A DNA stretch of 64,000 bases from Seison nebaliae (lineage: Eukaryota; Rotifera; Pararotatoria; Seisonacea; Seisonidae). The DNA is taken from the NCBI GenBank assembly GCA_023231475.1, contig JALJEE010003232.1, positions 1 to 64,000 of the forward strand. The letters are read 5' to 3'. Below the pieces are notes generated by a model. That model made no database searches and was not told the DNA's origin. It saw only the letters and a list, made by a program, of their open reading frames with translations. Of the stretch, positions 40,039-52,809 are shown piece by piece (the stretch's first letter is position 1; each line of letters begins with the position of its first letter). Both the position numbers and the translations under genes were made by a program.

Positions 40039-40749
40039 GTCAATATTCATAATGATAAATGGTGGAAGATTAGTTGGATCGAATGATAATGAATATTTGT
40101 TACAAATGAAAATTAGAGAAGCATATCCGACTTTTTTGGAAGATGCTCGAGCGATTTCCAAAAATTGATTTAATTCAAATCTCGATTCATCCAATATTTG
40201 TTGTCGATGATGATCGATATTAATACGCATCGAATCAACAAATGATAAATGTTGACTGTTGGGCAAGAGTTCCTTCTCCAACTTCTCGATGACATTCAAT
40301 GCTTGATAATAACGTTTCTTCTCCATTTCTCGTTGTAACTTCTTAAACTGTTCGACGATGGGTAACGCTGTTTTTAAGGCCTGTCTCGTTTTATGAATAT
40401 TATTCATTCGATCTTTGATATCAATCTCATATTCTAATTGTTTGATGATACTCTCTAACGAACTCATCAACGTCACGTTATTATTAGAAATGGATTCTTT
40501 AAAATTCTTTATATTATCTCGAATATTCATCAGTTCGTGGAATGAGTCGATAAATTTCTGATAATGATGATTCGACATATTTTCCAAATCATCACCCAAT
40601 GTTCGAATTCTTTCCAGAATCATTGTCAATAACAACTTCTGATTGTTATGTATGAGTGCCTGTCGAATGACCGTATTCATTTGACTATCTGATATTTCTA
40701 GATCATTTATCAAATCTTTCAATTCCTCTTTCGATAATGATTCCTTCAT
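37286..40749 (-). CDS. EXOC6: Exocyst complex component 6 (Sec15)
   Basis: Subunit of the exocyst tether that binds Rab GTPases on secretory vesicles. The first exon (40749 to about 39826) carries the family block NHHYQKFIDSFHELMNIRDN, then TRQALKTALPIVEQFKKLQ, EMEKKRYYQALNVIEKLE, and VDFSPLYRSLHINKLL leading into YYQRQRIRQSG, all co-linear with human EXOC6. An Asn run from (AAT)n interrupts a variable loop. Later exons continue DYFLELLGFCVIEDHILNTT, and near the end GGLEQLNIDVMRCESAMFQL and LINLAVSNDWQRLI. A last exon (37603-37286) adds about 100 Lys/Arg-rich residues beyond the usual end, so the tail is longer than the vertebrate one. About eight short introns; one is stretched by AAATTTTT-type repeats (about 38440-38670). 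Confidence 0.9.
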
Positions 40750-40851
40750 TATCCAATAACAATAAATTTCTAATTAAAATATATAAAAATTTACATAAAT
40801 ATGAAAAAAAAAAAAATTAAAGATTTTCTCAAGGAAAAAACGGAAATTTTT

Positions 40852-41883
40852 TTAAGAATTAATTTTTGGTTCATTTGGTAAGAAGGTGGAACGAAAGAAA
40901 ATGATAAAGGAATAATTCTCACATAAATTCATCAATTGTTGTTGGAGGGATAATCCTTCTGTTTGATCGTTATTTGTTACACATTTAAATTTATTATGTT
41001 CCAATTCCTTCACCATCTCTTCGGCAATCGTTGAAATATATGGACGACTACAATCTTGAACGACATAAGGAAAATGTGAATATTTCCCTAATCCAATCTT
41101 TCCATTCATCGATTCTTGAAATGAAGGTAAATGTACATTCTTCGTATCAGCCATCAGATGTCCATCTTTGATATAATCTTTGAGAAAGTAGAGAAATTGA
41201 AGACTCATTTCTGATAAGGGAAATAGAAAAGAATTGATAGCTGTCGAATCTAAATTATTTGATTGGAATAAATGGAATATTTGAGAAGAATTTTTCAAAT
41301 AATTTCTCACATGTCGAAAAGACGTCAGATTTCCTTGTACTTGAGACATGGATGGAATTTGATGGATATTATCAGGAGTGATAGCAATCGTTGGAAATCC
41401 AATAAATTTTGGTAAATTTATCAATTCATTATCATCAAAATCACGAATTAATGAAATTGAACATTCGATCTCATTTCCTAATAATAATCGACTCGATAAA
41501 TCATTGATCTCATTATCGTTATGATGGAAATCTGATTTTTCATTTGATGATTTCTTGTAATATTTATAATGTCGAGAACTACTCTCCACATCTCTCATAA
41601 TATTACATTCCACTTGATTAATTAATAATAATGATGCCAATCGTAAAATGTATCGAGCCGCCATCGTATTCGTCAGATGGATGGAATTTCGAAAATTGAA
41701 TACTCTCGACTCTACCAATCTCATGATGGAAATCTCTCCTAACAAATGAAAGAGTTTCACCGGAAAGAAGATATTTGATCCAAAAGTCAAAATTTTCGGT
41801 AACGGCATATTAATTCTAACGTCTTTATTGATTTGATGTTTCCGTTTTGATGATTTTTTCTTTTCAATTTTTTTCCATTTTTT

Positions 41884-41916
<33 letters not shown>

Positions 41917-42813
41917 TTTCTGAAGTTCGTATAATGAAGAAACATCGAATGTCTCACCATTTAATTCTTCTCGAAATGATGGTGAATGAAAACAATCGAA
42001 AATTTCGTAATCGAATGAGAATTTTTTCCGATTAGAATAAAGTGAACTGAAATTGGAGAAGAAGATGAACATCATTCTCTCCTCACGATTCACATGATAA
42101 GCGATGAAACCATTTAATGTATTGCACAAATCTTTCGTTCTTGTAAATCGTGTCATGTCTTTCAATACGAGACATGAACAATGTACTGAACAATCAGTGA
42201 CGGAACATCGAACGAGATTTTTTTTCAATTTTTTTAAATTTTTTTCATTAAAAAATTCGATGAGTGCAAATCGACGTTCAGTTCCTTTCGTTCCACAACC
42301 ACAATATTTTTCCATCGTCATTGATCGAATTTTATCGATATCGCCAAATAATTTATTCATCAACTTCTCTTCCATATTCACATTGAGATTGGGAAGAAAA
42401 AGATAATTTGAAAAATTATAATTCTTCTCTTCCACTTCACTACACTTCTTCTCTTCTTCTTCTTCTTCTTTTCTCGTTGTTGTTGTTATTGTTATTGTTG
42501 ACGATGACGATTGAACAGATGATAACGGTGCTGATGAATTGATAGATAAATTACATTTCCCTAATTCACTCAAAGTCATTTCATTATTTAAATTCATCAA
42601 AACTTTCTTTGCGTCATTGGTGGAACGAAAAGAAACTAATAATTTTGATGCGTTTTCCCCACATCGAGAAACGCCACGAAATCCCGAATATTTCAATAAT
42701 TTCTCACGAACTTCATTCTCCATTTTTCCGTTAAATCGCATTCCATCATCCCGAATGGTAACACAAATTTGATTAGGTTCATTATTCATTTTGATCTCTG
42801 TCGACTTTGCCAA
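40852..42813 (-). CDS. Unrecognised 653-residue single-exon protein, RRM-like N-terminus
   Basis: ATG 42813 to stop 40852 without introns. Residues 15-95 have the strand-helix-strand pattern of an RNA recognition motif (ICVTIRDDGMRF, EVREKLLKYSGF, KLLVSFRSTNDAKKVLMNLN). A second RRM-like or split domain may lie near residues 140-220, with a Cys-rich patch (YCGCGTKG, RCSVTDCSVHCSC). Ten consecutive Asp codons, all GAT, fall near residue 310 before a Lys-rich stretch (EKKKSSKRKHQ). The C-terminal 300 residues are a mixed helical region with no motif I know. It may bind RNA. Its start is 233 bases from that of LARS on the other strand. Confidence 0.75.
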
Positions 42814-43046
42814 ATTTGTTTCCTTTCAATGAAAAATTACGATTTTCTAAATTTTTTTAAAATTAATTTTTGAAAATTTTCAAATTTTCAAATTTTAAGT
42901 TTTTATCAAAATTCAAAAGTTTATCCACCATATATTTCCCACGTTTCCTTTTTCCCATCTTGTAATGATTTGTGTATTTTACATAATTATTGCTTCTCTT
43001 CTTATTAATATAAATTAGATTTAAAAGAAAATTTTTGAAAAAATAA
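42814..43046. promoter_or_regulatory. Putative bidirectional promoter, 653-aa gene / LARS
   Basis: Head-to-head start codons 233 bases apart. The region is AT-rich with no TATA box placed suitably that I can identify. Shared control with a housekeeping synthetase would suggest broad expression of the unknown gene. Confidence 0.4.
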
Positions 43047-46000
43047 ATGGGAGAAAATCGGAAATTGAATCGATTGAAAGAGATCGAGAAAGAGGTGCAG
43101 GAGAGATGGTACGAGGAGAAATGTTTCGAAAGTGATCATAAGAAACCGGGTGACTCGTATCTTGTCACTTTTCCTTATCCTTATATGAATGGTCGTCTAC
43201 ATCTCGGCCATGCCTTCACCATCAGTAAAGGTGAATTTGCTGTGGGATATGAGAGAATGAAAGGAAAAAATGCAATGTTTCCCTTCGCTTTCCATTGTAC
43301 AGGAATGCCGATAAAAGCATGTGCAGATAAATTGAAGAAAGAAATAGAATTATATGGAACCAAACCCATTTTTCCTGTAGACGATAACGATGAGAAGAAA
43401 GTTGAAGAGGAAATGGATAAATTGAAATTGGACAAGAGTAAAAGTAAGAAAAGTAAAGCTGTCGCCAAATCGGGAAATAGTAAATATCAATGGGAGATTA
43501 TGAAAGCTTTAGATATCGATGAGGAATTAATTCCAAAATTTAAAGAAAGTTTATTCTGGTTAAGTTACTTCCCACCAGCCGCTATTGATGATTTGAAATT
43601 ATTTGGATTGAAAAGTGATTGGAGACGCAGTTTCATAACGACGGAAGTGAATGCTTATTATGATTCATTTGTTAAATGGCAATTCCGTTTATTGAAAAAA
43701 GGAAATCATATAGTATTCGGTAAACGATACACTATCTATTCTCCAAAAGATCAACAACCTTGTATGGATCATGAGAGACAATCGGGAGAGAATGTCGGTC
43801 CACAAGAATATACATTAATCAAAATGAAATTAATCGATATTCCTGAAAAATTGAAAAAATTTGAAAATGACGGAATTTATTTGGTGGCAGCAACTTTACG
43901 CCCAGAAACGATGTATGGTCAAACGAATTGTTGGATATCTCCTAATATCATTTACCGTTTAATTCGAATGAAAAACGATGAGATATTCATCGCAACAAAT
44001 CATTCGATTAGAAACATGAAATTTCAGGAATTCGGAAATGATTTTGGTCAATTAGAAATATTGGGAGAGATTTCTGGAATGGAATTGATGGGATTGAAAA
44101 TTCGAGCACCATTAGCACAATATGAACATGTTTATACTCTCCCTATGATGACTATAAAAGAGACGAAAGGAACTGGAATTGTCACCAGCGTTCCATCAGA
44201 TTCACCTGATGATTATGCGACATTGATGGATTTGAAAAATAAGAAAGAATTGAGAAAGAAATTTGATATTGGAGATGAGATGGTAATTCCTTTTGAACCG
44301 ATTCCAATAATCAGAGTAGAAGAATTTGGAGATTTGTCTGCTAAATTCGCTTATGAAAAATTGAAAATAAAAAGTCAGAACGATAGTGATAAATTGTTGA
44401 AAGCGAAAGAGATGGTTTATTTGAAAGGATTTTATGATGGTATTATGATCATTGGAGAATATAAAGGAGAGAAAGTGAAAGATGTGAAGAATTTAATCAA
44501 AGAAAAATTATTAGAAGAAAAACTTGCTGTCATCTATTACGAACCAGAAAGAGAAATTATTTCACGTTCAAACGATATTTGTGTGGTGGCATTATGTGAT
44601 CAATGGTTCTTGGATTATGGTGAAGAGAAATGGAAAAAAGCCACATCGAAAGCATTAGATAATTGTACTTTACATTCGGATGATGATAAGAAAACGGCGA
44701 ATAATTTTCGAACGACTCTCGATTGGTTACATTCTCATGCTTGTGCCAGAAAATTCGGTTTAGGTACCAGATTGCCATGGGATACCGATTGGTTAATCGA
44801 AGCCTTGTCTGATAGTACCATTTATATGGCATACTATACTGTCGCACATATTCTACATGGTCATGATAATTTGGATGGAAAAAAAACGGAAATCGATCCA
44901 GCCGATTTGACTGATCATGTCTGGAATTTTATTTTCATGTCAGATAAATTCAATTTGAATTTAAATACGAAAGATCATATCGGAAATTTGAAAACGTTGA
45001 AAATGGAGACGATAGAAAAGATGAGATATGAATTCCGTTATTGGTATCCAGTGGCACTTCGAATTTCTGGTAAAGATTTAGTGCCGAATCATTTGACTTA
45101 TTTCATTTATAATCACACCGCCATTTGGCCCGAAGAAGAAGAGAAATGGCCGAAAGGTATTCGTGTCAATGGACATCTCTCTCTTAATAATGAGAAAATG
45201 AGTAAATCGACAGGCAATTTCCTGACACTTCGACAATCTATCGAACGATATTCAGCTGATGCCACTCGATTATGTTTAGCTGACGCTGGTGATGGAATCG
45301 AAGACGCTAATTTCCGTTTCGATTCAGCCGAATTAATTATGCTCCGTTTGTACACACTTATCGAATGGAGTGAATGGATAATGGAAAAAATAACGGTTTT
45401 GAAAAAAGAAGGAATTGAAAAAACAATTGGAATGAAACCATTAAATGATAATCTTCGTTTAAATTCTGATGAGGAGACATTCCATGATAAAGTCTTCCAG
45501 AATGAGATGGACATGTTAATTAATAAAACGAAAATCGCTTTCGACACTTTCATGTTTCGTGATGCCATCAAATATGGTTTCTTCCAATTCCAATCGGCTA
45601 GAGATAAATATCGAGAAGTCTCTCAACAATCCAATATTGGAATGCGATTTGATTTACTTTTGAAATTTATACGTCTTCAAGCATTACTCATTACGCCTAT
45701 TTGTTCTCATATGGCGGAATTTTTATGGAAATTATTAGGAAATTCTTCATTCATTGTCGATGAACCATTTCCAGAAATTCGACAATTCGATAATTCCATC
45801 TTATCAGCTGCTTCATTCTTATCCGATGTCATTCATGATTATCGATTGAAATATCAAAATTTCATCAATCCCCCAAAACAAAACCGTTCGCCGATATCGA
45901 TGAATGATTTACAGAATTGTGAAATCGAAGTGGCGAAAGGTCGACCTGAATGGCAAGATGTTGTCCTCAATCTACTCAAAGTGCAATTGAAGAAAACTGG

Positions 46001-46759
46001 TGAATTGCCTAAAATGAAGGAATTATCAAAAATGTTAATGTCGATGAAGGAATTGAAAGAATTCAAAAAAAAATTAATGCCATTCGCTGATTTTTGTCGG
46101 AAGGAAATGGAAGAATTCGGAATTGACGCATGTGATCTCAAATTCAATGAGAAGGAAATTTTAGAAGAAAATCGAAATTATATCATGACGATAATTCCAG
46201 AAATCTCCAAATTATCAATTATCGAATCAACCGATTTCAAATCGTGCGAACCAGGAAAACCAAAAATTCTTTTCAATACTAAAATAGTTTTAAATATTTC
46301 TTCTCATTCATTTCCATCATATTTCTTTATATTTCAGATCGACAATTATTTAAATTTCATTCTCACATCGACGGTTATCTCGTCGTCAGTTATGGTAAAT
46401 TCGGAGATAATCGAACTTTATAAAAATGATGATTTCATTTCGTTGAGATGTCGTATTAAGAATCGAATATTGAGAAATAAACAAGGAAATATTCGAGTTA
46501 ATTTATTTCTATTATTTTTTGAATAAGCCAACGAAATTCTTTCCAGATTTTTTTCCATTCAAACGGATATTGTGGCACCAGGAAAGTTCCATCATGTCAT
46601 TTGTCCAATAAACATTTCCTCGATGACGTTCATAAGTTGGATTTGATGGAATTGACGAAAGAGAAAAGTCAATTTCGTTTAACGGATGGAAATATTATAG
46701 TCGTTCATGATGGAACTGAATATGAGAGCGGAAATCGATTTTTGTGCATCATCGAATAA
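43047..46759 (+). CDS. LARS1: Cytosolic leucyl-tRNA synthetase
   Basis: Class I synthetase charging tRNA-Leu. Three exons, 43047-46286, 46338-46496 and 46547-46759, give about 1203 residues (human about 1176). The HIGH-type motif is HLGH in [19 protein letters not shown] near residue 52. The CP1 editing domain includes [12 protein letters not shown] and the [17 protein letters not shown] loop, with its conserved Asp. KMSKS is exact in [12 protein letters not shown] near residue 715. The first intron (51 nt) is in frame and stop-free, so the open frame reads through it. The archaeal/eukaryotic-type C-terminal extension ends in [17 protein letters not shown]. Confidence 0.96.
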
Positions 46760-46935
46760 ATCCAATGATCATGAATAAGGAAATTGATTTAAAGAAATTA
46801 ATTTCCATTTCCTTCGAAATAAGTATTTAATTGAAAAAGAATAAATTATTCCAACAAATAAAATTTTCAATTATATTTTTCCTTTACAAAAAACTTCATT
46901 TTTCCTATATTTTTCATAATACTTAATACCTAATT

Positions 46936-49613
46936 ATGAGAACTTCTTGTCATGGTATTAATCGATTGAATAACAATATATCTTGGTCCGAATTTACATT
47001 TTGGCTCATTATTAGCATTACAGGTTTCTAATCAACTTTTATGTCAAGAATGAAATTTTAAGGATTCTCTCTCATGATCTTTTTTATGGAGAAGAGTTTT
47101 AGCACTTACTTCAATGAGGGAACAGTACCGAAAATATCGGAACTGGTCAAAACTGAATTAGAATTCCCACAAATCTACATTTGTAACAAAAATCAGTTAT
47201 AATTTGAACTTATTTGAATTCTCTTTTAAGTTATATGAAATGGAATAGAATGTATAAAGATAATATCAATAAAAGGACATTGACCACCTATCAAATCACT
47301 CGCACTCAAGATTTCTTTGAAAGAATGAAAGGATTTTTATCTGCTGTCAAACTCGCCAGTAGATCTCATTATTTTCCAGTAATTCAGGATATTCTCAGAG
47401 ATGAGAATCTGACATATATCAGATTAAAGAATGAGATAATTGCAGTAGTCTATCAAACGATTTTGAGTATATCTGGTAATTCGACGGGTACCGCGCACGT
47501 AATGGGTGAACTCATGTCTACCAATCTGTTATACGAATGTTCGATAGTTGGCGCATCATCGAAATATCAAAACGTAGAATTCTATCGCCAATGTATTCGT
47601 AATAATGCTATTATACGGATTGAATTGAAAGGTAGACAAATAATCGATAAAGTTTATTCGCAGTTTGTTCGTCGAATGGATCAAAGTGGAATACTTCAGT
47701 TTAAAATGTTCCAATCCTCTATTAATTTGTCATTCGTCAACTTATCACAAATCTCAACAAACAGTTCAATTTGTTTCGATTATTTGAGAAGAAGTCGTCT
47801 CGTAACTAATTCGTTAATGGATGATTGGGATGAATATTATGAGAATCAAAAAGTGCAAAAAACGAGACATGTGATGAAACGGACTTGTGAAGGACTTTTG
47901 AGATTTGCATTGTTAGGTACCGCCATCGGTAAGAAATGGAAGAATAATATGATCAACTATATGAATTATAGATATATTATTCGAAATTTCTATGATTATT
48001 TCCCCACCACATTAATCAATTTGGTAGAATTACTCGTGGTTCGAATGAGAATTCTAATGAAAAATGTGAAAAACAACTTGAATTATTCATACAAAACGCA
48101 GCGCCATATTCCAATACTTTTTACTTCCCAATTTTTCTGTAGTACTCTCCCGAAAAAAGAAGATCAAAATTTCTGCTTCGATTATCACATCGACGTTCTC
48201 CATTGTGCATTGAGAATTACTAATGTTCTCGCATACAGTTTATTTAATAAAGCGGAAGATAATGCAAACGGTTTTTTCTTCATAAATTTTCTCGGATTTT
48301 TTAATTTTATTTTGAATTTCACTAGAAACCGTTTTTATCGATCAATTATATGATATGACGAAATGGAATTTGAATGATAACATTTATTATTGTACATTCA
48401 AATCAGCTGCTTGTCGATTAAATGTTATTCTTTTTAAAAATCTTTAAACTGTTTCATTTCTCATTTCCAAACAGTTCTTTGTACCTGTTCGAAATCAATT
48501 AGGTCTCTGTTACGCTTTAGATGGTATTGATATCAAATTGGAGAGTATGATGTCTTATCCACAATTGGAGAAATTGGATGATTGGAATAATTTCCCTCGA
48601 CAAGAAATGCCTGGTGTTCGAGGTGGACTACAATTACTCTTCTACACTGGAAATGGTAAGACGATCGATTTCGATTATGGTGTTGAACCGTTAGAGACAA
48701 TGCTACTCATTAGGAATACAAAGAATCCATTCTTTTATCCATATGCTTTCCGTTATCTATTATTGACGGGACATTATCATGATATTCGTTTGAAATTGAA
48801 AAAAGTTTGTTCATCATATTCATAATTGATTCCATCAACTTCTCAGGTGAAAAAATTAAACACGAAAAATTTTAATTGTTCCAATAACATGGAATTCGAT
48901 CAGGACTATTGTTTGTATAAATGTACGAAACAGATTCAAGCTGAGCAATGTAACTGCACGTTTGTGGAACCGTTAAGTTTGAAATTGTATTTGAGAATAA
49001 TATCTTGTTAATATTATACATATTATATTGTTAAGATTCTTATAGAAATTGTTCAAATTTCAAAGATTTCAATTGCCTTCGACAACGATTTCGTGACGCG
49101 TTAGCCGAACAATTCTACATCAATTCGAGATGTAGTCATTGTAATGTGAATCAATGTGAATATTACGATTATAGTATCGATGCATTCAATATCGCCGATT
49201 TACAACAGAATGCGATCGAATATATTTATAAGAAATATCGAATCAGATGTGCACTCGCTCATCAAGTGATTAGTGCGAATGGATATTATTTTCTCAATAT
49301 TTCTATGACGGCCGCCGATCATGAGATATGGTACAAAAAACATTGTTTGTCCATTGAAAATTTTACGTTAGACCATCTTCGTCATAATCACATTCAATTC
49401 TCTTTGTATAGACAAAAAGTGATTTTTTTAAATATTTATTTCGATGATTTGACGATCACGGAAGAAACGGAAGAATTAGAAATGGATCATTGGACATTGT
49501 TAAGTTCGATTGGAAATTATGCAGGAATGTTCCTCGGTATGAGTTTAATAACAGTCATCGAAATAGTTTCTAATTTAATCACTTTATTCCACGCTTACTT
49601 CAACCCAACTTAA
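46936..49613 (+). CDS. DEG/ENaC-family sodium channel subunit
   Basis: Trimeric amiloride-sensitive channel family (ENaC, ASIC, degenerin, peptide-gated). ATG 46936 begins TSCHGINRL, carrying the family's N-terminal His-Gly gating motif. TM1 follows (WSEFTFWLIISITG then FSLMIFFM), then ELEFPQIYICN, the post-TM1 E-F-P-x-[VI]-x-[VIL]-C-N signature. A large extracellular domain spans several exons with the expected cysteines (GLCYALDG, PGVRGGLQLLFYTG, DYCLYKCTKQIQAEQCNCTF). TM2 is NYAGMFLGMSLITVIEIVSN, with G-M-S at the selectivity filter where G/S-x-S is usual. Introns are 35-60 nt. The subtype is unassigned. Confidence 0.92.
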
Positions 49614-51083
49614 AGATCCTTCATCTCTTCATCTTCCTCTAACGTTAATAAACTTCAAATATCAATAAGTCTTAAGAGAATTCTATAAAATTTTTTCTGG
49701 AGAAATGAATGAGTCTAACTGGATTTATATCCTATATCCACAACACAATCTAGAATTAAAGTGTCAAACCATTTACTTAGTTAATGTCAAGGAATATAAT
49801 AAACGGAATTTTAACAGGAGAACAACAATAAAAGATTAAGAAAATAATAATATTATACTTCTCCCATACTCTATATCCGCCAACGAAGATGAAGTTACGA
49901 AGAAGAATTATGTTGTCATCCTATTCTTTCACAAGACTTTCTCATATAAAAACGACATTCATTTTCAGCTTAACGAAACATAAAAATTTTAATGATTTCA
50001 ACCAACTATTCAACTCAAGCAATAAGAACAGTTCGGTGTGCGTCTTTCATCCTTACACTTATTTTTACTTTGTTAGTCGCAACGACACCCCCTCTTTATT
50101 ACGTTCAAATATGAATAACTCGCTACATATACGATAACTTTCAATTCGAAATTTTCTTTCAAGTACGTAGTTTCTTTGTCGCCGTAACGATTACTCAATA
50201 ATTATTCAATATTCATCAATTCCATATCATATGGTTAATTAGAATAGAAGAATTTTTTTATTTCTCAAATTAATAATTTCATAAATTCCGAAAAAAAATC
50301 AATTAATTTTTCATTAAACGATATATTTGTTATTAGACATTCTCCATCAATTCTTTTCTCAATATCGTTCAACGACATTCTCATTAAATTTTCCTTCGAT
50401 TCATCGATTAAATTCTTGTGAGTGAAGTGTCGACGATGCAAAACATTTCGAATAAAAGGTTCTAATTACTTAAAATGATTTTGAATATTGTTGTTTGAAA
50501 AAAAAAACAAAAATTACCTAATTTCCTACATAGTACTAATAGCGCAATCTTCTACACACATTCTTTACGTAATAATTCAAATTCGCCCCGCAAAATATCC
50601 AATGAGAAGCAGAAATCTGTCATATCGAAAGTTATTCTATTTGAAGCACTTTACTCATTTGTAATTGTAATATATGTCCGATTTTACTCCATTTAATTAT
50701 GTACAAAATACATTACTTTCTTCTCGTCGTCATGACAACAGCGTTTAACTGATATACAAAATTTATATTCTTCACCTCGCTCAAAGAAATCGAGAAATTA
50801 TTCATTAGATATTCTCAATAAGAATTATTGCGATCCCCCCAAATTCCAAGAATTGCCACAAGTCAATTTTCAATTTGTTGTTTCATTTATTTCGAATTAA
50901 TTGCAGATTCCCGTCTCATCCCGACATACAACTAGAGAAGATTATCATAATCGTCATCATCAGTTCTATTATGAAAATGTTCTTCTTAATTTCCCATCAT
51001 TAAAATGTTCGATTGATCCATTGATATAGAAGAACGATAGAATAAGACCTCCTAGAAGTGTTTCGAGACAAAAACGAACGAAA
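49614..51083. other. Intergenic, no gene seen
   Basis: Only short frames without domains (49889-50137 +). Pyrimidine-rich upstream of 51084. Confidence 0.45.
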
Positions 51084-52617
51084 ATGAAATCTCGACGAAA
51101 TGACGTTGTGACTGATATGAACAAAGCGATCCAAATGATCTATGAGGCTTGCAAGAGAATGACCCCACCAGACCGCGTATTTACTCGTACAATTATCCAT
51201 TACAATGAAGATCAATTAAACCAGATTCAAAAAGAATTCCAGATAAAATATTCCCTCGATGTTTATCGAGAATTGTTGAAAGTTCTCGGAAATGATTTTC
51301 GTCCATTACTCAATAATTCTTTCAAACCCAAAGAAGTCAATTTAGTCCACACCATTTACGAGAGTCTCTACGTTGACCCAATTCCTTAATTTCCATTATC
51401 CTAATACTTGTTTGTAGGAACCGGATTATGCGGCGTTACATATCACTGAAATAGTTTCATTGCGAAATCAGAAGGAAGTGAAATTTTTAAAAAATATTTA
51501 TCTCCAAAGTTCCTAAATTTTTTCTTTGCGCTAAAACCACCGTGATAATTTTCGAAGCATATGGTAAACCGTTGGAAGCGGAAATCGAAGATAAGATGGA
51601 AGGAGAATTATGTCGTTTCATTTTGGCGATTTTGAATGTTTCATATTTCCATTTAATTGGACTTAGTTCAGTTGATTCTATTTGAAATGATGTTTTAGAC
51701 GGAACGATTTCCGGAGAAGAAATTAACAAAAAAGGAAATTAATTTGGATTTGGAGAAACTGAAGAATGAGAAAGATGTGACACAAGGACATTTGATCTAT
51801 ATTCTACAAAATTATTCTTTCGTAAATTCCATTCAATTATTTAATGCATACAAATCAGTTAGTTGAAGGGAATGGTAAAGGGAAATTTATTCAATCGATA
51901 TTTCAGATGTATAACGAAGATATTTGTGACAGTGTGGCGAAACGATGTAATTATCAGCAATCTGAATTTTATCCATCTGGAGGATTTAGTCATCGTGGAA
52001 ATGAAACAGATAGACGAAATATGAACCCCCAATTATTGACAACTCAAGAGAATGAAGATGAAAGTTGATATTTTAATAAAATAATTTATATAATTTATTT
52101 ATTAAACAATTCATAAAATTTAATAATATTTTATATAACTGGGGACGAATTAGGTGGAGAAACGGTAAATTTCGCAAGAGCACTTCGAAGTTACATTCAA
52201 ATTCAACGAGAACCATTGAAATATTTCGCAATTAAATTACGAAGAATACTTCGAGGTAAATCTTTGGATTATGGATGTTTATCTGATCAAATATCTGATA
52301 TCGTCATCAACATAAGAAAAGTTTCATTTTCCATATTTTTTCCAATTTCACTTTTTTATTATTTCTTAAAAATTAAATAATAATTAAAATAAATTTAGAA
52401 ACCCTATTTTTTATCAATACCTGATGAATATAAGAAATTGAAGAAAGGGCAAGTGACGAATAGTAAGAATGGAGTATTGATTAAACAAGACACGTCGTTA
52501 TTGGAAGATATTGAATTATCGATACCGTCCCAATCTTTGTCATATGTCATTTGTTACTTGTGGGATAATAATCATGTTAAATTTTCTTATATTTCTTTTC
52601 AATTTAAAATTTTTTGA
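51084..52617 (+). CDS. Divergent annexin
   Basis: Four annexin-type repeats can be followed across at least six exons and introns of about 45-90 nt. Repeat 1 is EDQLNQIQKEFQIKYSLDVY then LGNDFRPLLNN. Repeat 2 is DYAALHITEIVSLRNQKEVK, then after a 48-nt intron TYGKPLEAEIEDKMEGELCR. Repeat 3 is LIYILQNYSFVNSIQLFNAY then KSMYNEDICDSVAKRC. Repeat 4 is PLKYFAIKLRRILRGKSLDY then LSDQISDIVINIRK. Annexins bind phospholipid through Ca2+ in G-x-G-T loops; none of the four loops keeps that motif (for example MTPPDR in repeat 1), so calcium-dependent membrane binding is doubtful. A Ser/Asn/Gly-rich linker separates repeats 3 and 4. The 3' end is uncertain: a further exon ending at 52714 is possible. Confidence 0.65.
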
Positions 52618-52809
52618 ACATTTAGAAAAAGAGAACAATTTGAGAGATATTATTGCGGAAAATAATTTTGATGAAATAAAAAAGGAAACGCGGGAAAATT
52701 TCGTTTATTACTGAGGAGGAATTATATGAAATTGTATAAAAAAAATTGTTGAGAATAAGTTTCTTTACAAAAGGAAGAGATTTTTGAGAGATAAAACAAA
52801 AGTAAAAAA

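Noticed and set aside
41847-42035. Poly-histidine ORF on the plus strand
   Set aside because: It is the antisense of the Asp10 (GAT) run in the 653-residue protein.
45113-45571. 152-codon minus-strand ORF
   Set aside because: Antisense to the LARS catalytic region; Ser-rich shadow frame.
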